DNA of 64,000 bases from Amycolatopsis sp. WQ 127309 (GTDB taxonomy: Bacteria; Actinomycetota; Actinomycetes; Mycobacteriales; Pseudonocardiaceae): NCBI RefSeq assembly GCF_023023025.1, contig NZ_CP095481.1, positions 6,027,001 through 6,091,000 of the forward strand, written 5' to 3'. The position numbers and the translations under genes are program-made. The notes under the pieces were generated by a model. The model searched no databases, was not told the DNA's origin, and was given only the letters and a program-made list of their open reading frames with translations. This document shows positions 60,329 through 64,000 of this stretch, piece after piece. Numbering within the stretch: the stretch's first letter is position 1; each line of letters begins with the position of its first letter.

Positions 60329-61531
60329 ATGCGGGTGCTGTTGTCCACCTACGGGACGCGTGGTGACGTCGAACCGCTGGTCGCGCTCGCGGTGCAGCTT
60401 CGGGCGCACGGCGTCGAGGTGCGGCTGTGCGCTCCACCCGACGAAGAGTTCGCCGAGCGGCTGGCCGGCCTGGGCGTGCACCTGGTGCCGATCGGACCGC
60501 CCGTGCGCGAGCTGATGCGCGCGACACCGCCGTCGGCGGCGGAGCTGGCGCGGTACCGGACCGAGCTGGTCGACGCGCAGTTCGGCATCCTCCCGGCGGC
60601 GGCGGAGGGGTGCGACGCGCTGGTGGTGGCCGGCCTGGCGCAGGTCGGCGCGCGGTCCGTGGCCGAGGCCGCGGGGATCCCTTACGTGTACGTGACCTAC
60701 GCCGCGGTCAACCTTCCCTCGCCGCACCACGCGCCGCCGCCGCGGCCGGGCTGGCCGGAGCCCGCCGGCGACGACAACCCGGCGCGGTGGGACGAGGACG
60801 CCCGCAGGGTGAACGAGCAGTTCCGCGAGCCGCTCAACGGCCATCGCGCGGCCCTCGGCCTGCCCCCGGTGGACGACGTGCGCGCCCACGTCTACACCGG
60901 CCGGCCGTGGCTGGCCGCGGATCCGGCCTTGGGTCCGTGGCCGGAGACCCCGGGGATCGACGTCGTCCAGACGGGCGCCTGGAGCCAGTCCGACGAACGC
61001 CCGCTCCCGGCCGGTTTGGAGACGTTCCTCGACGCGGGCGCGCCGCCGGTCTACGTGGGCTTCGGCAGCATCCGGCCGTCGCCGGACATCGCCGCGTGGG
61101 CCGTGGCGGCGGCCCGCGCCCGCGGACGCCGCGTGCTCGTCGCCCGCGGCTGGGCGGATCTGGACCTGGCCGACGGCCGGGACGACTGCTTCGCCGTCGG
61201 CGAGGTCAACCAGCAGCGCCTGTTCGGCCTCGTGGCCGCGGTGGTCCACCACGGCGGCGCGGGCACGACGGCGACCGCGGCCCGGGCGGGCGTGCCGCAG
61301 GTCGTGGTGCCCGTCCAGCTGGCGGACAACCCGTACTGGGCCGGCCGGGTGGCGGCGCTGGAGGTCGGCGCGGCACTCGACGGCCGGACCGCGACCAGAA
61401 CGTCCCTGGACGCCGCGCTGGAGACCGCCCTCGCCCCCGAGACCCGGGCGCGGGCCACGGCACTGAGCACCCGGATGCGCGCCGACGGCGCGAAAGTGGC
61501 CGCGAGCCTGCTGATCGACACCATCCGGTGA
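60329..61531 (+). CDS. GT1-family glycosyltransferase (antibiotic type)
   Basis: 400 aa. The start MRVLLSTYGTRGDVEPLVAL is typical of UDP/dTDP-sugar transferases such as the vancomycin-group Gtf enzymes. The C-terminal donor-binding motif VVHHGGAGTTATAARAGVPQ is followed by VVVPVQLADNPYW. It has the family's usual length. It should transfer an activated sugar to a small-molecule acceptor. Its nearest partners are the divergent nucleotidyltransferase and the NRPS at the right edge. No deoxysugar genes are visible, and whether it serves the left-hand polyketide cannot be told. Confidence 0.9.
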   Translation: MRVLLSTYGTRGDVEPLVALAVQLRAHGVEVRLCAPPDEEFAERLAGLGVHLVPIGPPVRELMRATPPSAAELARYRTELVDAQFGILPAAAEGCDALVVAGLAQVGARSVAEAAGIPYVYVTYAAVNLPSPHHAPPPRPGWPEPAGDDNPARWDEDARRVNEQFREPLNGHRAALGLPPVDDVRAHVYTGRPWLAADPALGPWPETPGIDVVQTGAWSQSDERPLPAGLETFLDAGAPPVYVGFGSIRPSPDIAAWAVAAARARGRRVLVARGWADLDLADGRDDCFAVGEVNQQRLFGLVAAVVHHGGAGTTATAARAGVPQVVVPVQLADNPYWAGRVAALEVGAALDGRTATRTSLDAALETALAPETRARATALSTRMRADGAKVAASLLIDTIR

Positions 61532-62054
61532 GCGAAGCGGCCGGTTTCACCGGATCAAGGCCTGCAGCGGGGATGTTCAGGCCGTCCGCGTGACCGCCGG
61601 CTGGTGCCGTTCGCGCGAGCCGGGCGCTGCAGCAGAGGTGGCAATGGGAGCCCTGCCTGCGTGGGCGGGCTCGCAGGGTCGGTGCCGCCACCCGTGAGGA
61701 TCTCGCCGAACGGTTTCGCTGTCGACATCCAAGCGTTGAAAGACGCCGGTCTCGGATTGGCGGATTTGCTCGGGGCACCTCTGGGAGCAGACCCGCTGCT
61801 ATCCGCTCCGGCGCCGCCATCACGTCGCGGCGAGTCTCGTGCGCGGGGACTCGGCGGGCGGCTCAGCGGGGCTTCGGTGCGGACCACGGTCAAGCCGCGG
61901 CCGACGTCGTCAGGTATGGACGACGACGAAGTCCGCCGACCGCTACGCTCAGGCGCTCAGGCCACCGCCTTGGGTCCTTAGAGCGGGCTGTGCCACGAGC
62001 ATGACCGCCGGCGGCTTATACAGGCCGGTATCGAAACGCCGGCTTGGCGGGCGG
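61532..62054. other. Intergenic stretch, possible WXG100-like remnant
   Basis: No confident gene. A plus-strand frame from GTG 61694 to 61981 (95 aa) starts MRISPNGFAVDIQALKDAGL, faintly like the N-terminus of WXG100/ESX-type proteins. It then becomes Arg/Pro/Ser-rich and featureless, so at most a broken remnant. Confidence 0.3.
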
Positions 62055-64000
62055 TCAGTGGCCGCCGTTGGGTTTCAGGGCGTGCGTCAGCTTGCGGATG
62101 GTCGGGTTCAGGTACAGCTCGCGCAACGGCAAGGCGGGCAAGCCTTGCTGTTGCATCGCGGCGTCCAAGCGGACTGCGTACAGCGAGTTGCCGCCCAGGC
62201 TGAAGAAGTCGTCGTCCGGTTCTACCGGTTTGCCCAGCACCTCTGCCCAGATCTTCAGCATGACCGGGTCGACGTCGTCGTCGGCGTTGTCTGGGCGGTC
62301 GGAGGTGGAGTTGTGGGCGAACTCCGGGGCAGGGACGGCTGCCGTGTCGAACTTGCCGTTTGTGGTGAGGGGTAGCTGGGGTAGCACCGTGATCGTGGCC
62401 GGGAGCATGTGCTCCGGGAGGAGTTTTGCCGCCCATCGGCGGATTGCGGTTGTTGTGGTGCCGTCGGTTACCACGTAGGCGTCCAGGCGCAGTGCCGCGG
62501 TGTCACCCGCGTCGCGGCCGCCGACTACCACCGCGGCGTCGTGCACGCCTGGGCACTGGCGGAGTACGCCGCGGACTTCGCCGGGTTCTATGCGGAAGCC
62601 GCGGATCTTGACCTGGTCGTCCAGCCGGCCTAGGTGTTCCAGGCGGCCGTCGGGCAGCAGGCGGCCTCGGTCGCCGCTGCGGTACATGCGGCCGCCCGTG
62701 AACGGGTCGGGCAGGAACCGCGCTGCCGTCAGGGCCGGTCGGCCGAGGTAGCCCATGGCTACCCCGGCGCCGCCCACGTGGATCTCGCCGGGGACGCCGA
62801 TCGGTAGGGGACGGCCGCGTTCGTCCAGTACGTAGAGGTGCCAGCCCGGCAGTGCGGGACCTACCGACCGGGAGCCGGAAAGTGCTTCGCGGCGGGTGAT
62901 CGTCTGCGCTGTGACGTGCACCGTCGTTTCGGTGATGCCGAACATGTTCACCAGCCGGCACCGGTTCTCGGGGTAGCGGTCGAACCACCCGCGCAGCGGG
63001 GCGGGATCCAGCGCTTCGCCGCCGAACACGACCAGCCGCAGCGGCAACGGCGCGAGCGGCGCCCGGTCGGCGGCCATCAGCTGGGCGAACGCCGACGGCG
63101 TCTGGCTGAGGACGGTGACCCGCCGTGACACGAGCAGCGCGCGGAACTCGGCCGGGGACCGCGAGACCCAGTACGGCACCACGACGAGGTGCCCGCCGGT
63201 GAGCAGCGCGCCCCAGATCTCCCAGACGGAGAAGTCGAACGCGCTCGAGTGGAACAGCGTCCAGACGTCGTCCGGGCCGAGCCCGAAGTCGCCGGTGGTG
63301 GCGGCCAGCAGCGCCGGCACGTTGCGGTGCGGCACCACCACGCCTTTCGGGCGGCCGGTGGAGCCGGACGTGTAGATCACGTACGCGGCGTCGTCCGCAC
63401 TGCGCGCCGGAGCCGGAAGTTCCCCGGTACCAAGGGAAAGCGCTGCCGGTGACACCCACTCGACGTCGCTCGCCGGGAGTTCAGCGGTCGCGGCCACCAC
63501 GAGCCGCAGGTCGGCGTCCGCGACGGTGTAGGCGAGGCGGTCCCGGGGGTGGGCCGGATCCATCGGCACGTAGACCGCGTCCGCCTTGAGCACGGCGAGC
63601 AGCGTGGCCACCAGGTCCAGCCCCCGGTCGAGGCAGACGCCCACCCGGTCGCCGGGGCGCACCCCGTGCGCGACGAGGCCCGCGGCGAGGCGGGTGGACC
63701 GGTCGTCGAGTTGTTCGTAGGTCAGGGATTCGGCTTCGCAGGACACGGCGGTCGCGGCCGGTCGCTCGGCCACCCGGCGGGCGAAGACACGCTCGATGCG
63801 CTCCGGGTGCCAGTCGGGCTCCCGGGACGGACGGCCGAGTGCGGCCAGGGCGGCGGCCTCCACGTCGTCGACGAGGTCGAGGTCCCGTGGGTCGCGTTCC
63901 GGAGCACTCGCGAGCACCTGGGCGTAGACCCGGGCGAGGTGGGTGGCGAACCGTTCGGCCGAGGCGTCGTCGACGTCCGCCAGCCGGTGGTGGACGGTCA
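62055..64000 (-). CDS. Nonribosomal peptide synthetase, 5'-truncated (C end-A-PCP), threonine predicted
   Basis: The frame continues past the window edge; the first visible residues (RLADVDDASAERFATHLARV) are the end of a condensation domain. The A domain has TYEQLDDRSTRLA, YVIYTSGSTGRPKG, MFGITETT, YRSGDRG and KIRGFRIEPGE. The specificity code read by eye is D-F-W-S-V-G-M-V-H, matching the threonine code DFWNIGMVH. The PCP has FFSLGGNSLYAVRL with its Ser, and the protein ends 40 residues later (KPNGGH) without a release domain. It therefore passes its chain to another protein, or is a middle member of an assembly line lying mainly to the right. It is probably a different cluster from the PKS. 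Confidence 0.92.
   Translation of the reverse strand, partial: TVHHRLADVDDASAERFATHLARVYAQVLASAPERDPRDLDLVDDVEAAALAALGRPSREPDWHPERIERVFARRVAERPAATAVSCEAESLTYEQLDDRSTRLAAGLVAHGVRPGDRVGVCLDRGLDLVATLLAVLKADAVYVPMDPAHPRDRLAYTVADADLRLVVAATAELPASDVEWVSPAALSLGTGELPAPARSADDAAYVIYTSGSTGRPKGVVVPHRNVPALLAATTGDFGLGPDDVWTLFHSSAFDFSVWEIWGALLTGGHLVVVPYWVSRSPAEFRALLVSRRVTVLSQTPSAFAQLMAADRAPLAPLPLRLVVFGGEALDPAPLRGWFDRYPENRCRLVNMFGITETTVHVTAQTITRREALSGSRSVGPALPGWHLYVLDERGRPLPIGVPGEIHVGGAGVAMGYLGRPALTAARFLPDPFTGGRMYRSGDRGRLLPDGRLEHLGRLDDQVKIRGFRIEPGEVRGVLRQCPGVHDAAVVVGGRDAGDTAALRLDAYVVTDGTTTTAIRRWAAKLLPEHMLPATITVLPQLPLTTNGKFDTAAVPAPEFAHNSTSDRPDNADDDVDPVMLKIWAEVLGKPVEPDDDFFSLGGNSLYAVRLDAAMQQQGLPALPLRELYLNPTIRKLTHALKPNGGH

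Overview
The window is high-GC actinomycete DNA. Codon use, gene style and dispersed inverted repeats suggest an Amycolatopsis-like pseudonocardiad; the genus is inference. No rRNA, tRNA, CRISPR array, transposase or integrase was seen.

Left part (1-43.8 kb): the 3' end of a modular type I polyketide gene cluster. Three collinear PKS genes (1-5676, cut at the window edge; 5690-16066; 16203-31022) encode six complete modules and the tail of one more. By motif, five ATs select malonyl-CoA (HAFH) and one selects methylmalonyl-CoA (YASH). Reductive domains predict R-(CH=CH)3-CH(OH)-CH2-CH=C(CH3)-CO-CH2-CO-S-ACP, the last module having a ruined KR. Then come a small alpha/beta-hydrolase with a Cys-Asp-His triad like the NcmC/TrdC Dieckmann cyclases, and a C-A-PCP NRPS with a glycine-like code. 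Together these are the parts of a 3-acyl tetramic acid assembly line. The oddity is that the last PKS also ends in an intact-looking thioesterase. Tailoring and support genes follow: P450, two-gene ABC exporter, acyl-CoA carboxylase beta/epsilon subunits and type II thioesterase. A TAGGGGT box lies upstream of the cyclase-NRPS pair, the P450 and the type II TE, with similar spacing to promoter-like elements.

Middle part (44-54.4 kb): a catabolic regulon. It holds an acyl-CoA ligase, a phosphotriesterase-like (lactonase-type) metallohydrolase, a TetR regulator, an epoxide-hydrolase-type protein, three acyl-CoA dehydrogenases, an APH-fold kinase, a MaoC hydratase and a FabG-type SDR. Near-perfect TetR palindromes sit on both main promoters. 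The kinase next to an ACAD with the DGPDEVH signature looks like a split ACAD10/ACAD11, so the pathway may degrade lactones or 4-hydroxy acids through a phosphorylated acyl-CoA.

Right part (54.4-64 kb): a less dense, partly decayed stretch. It has a frameshifted two-repeat pseudogene, a HTH-STAND-ATPase-TM-propeller protein, remnants of secreted proteins, a nucleotidyltransferase divergent from a GT1 glycosyltransferase, and the 3' end of a second NRPS whose A domain carries a threonine-type code and runs off the window.
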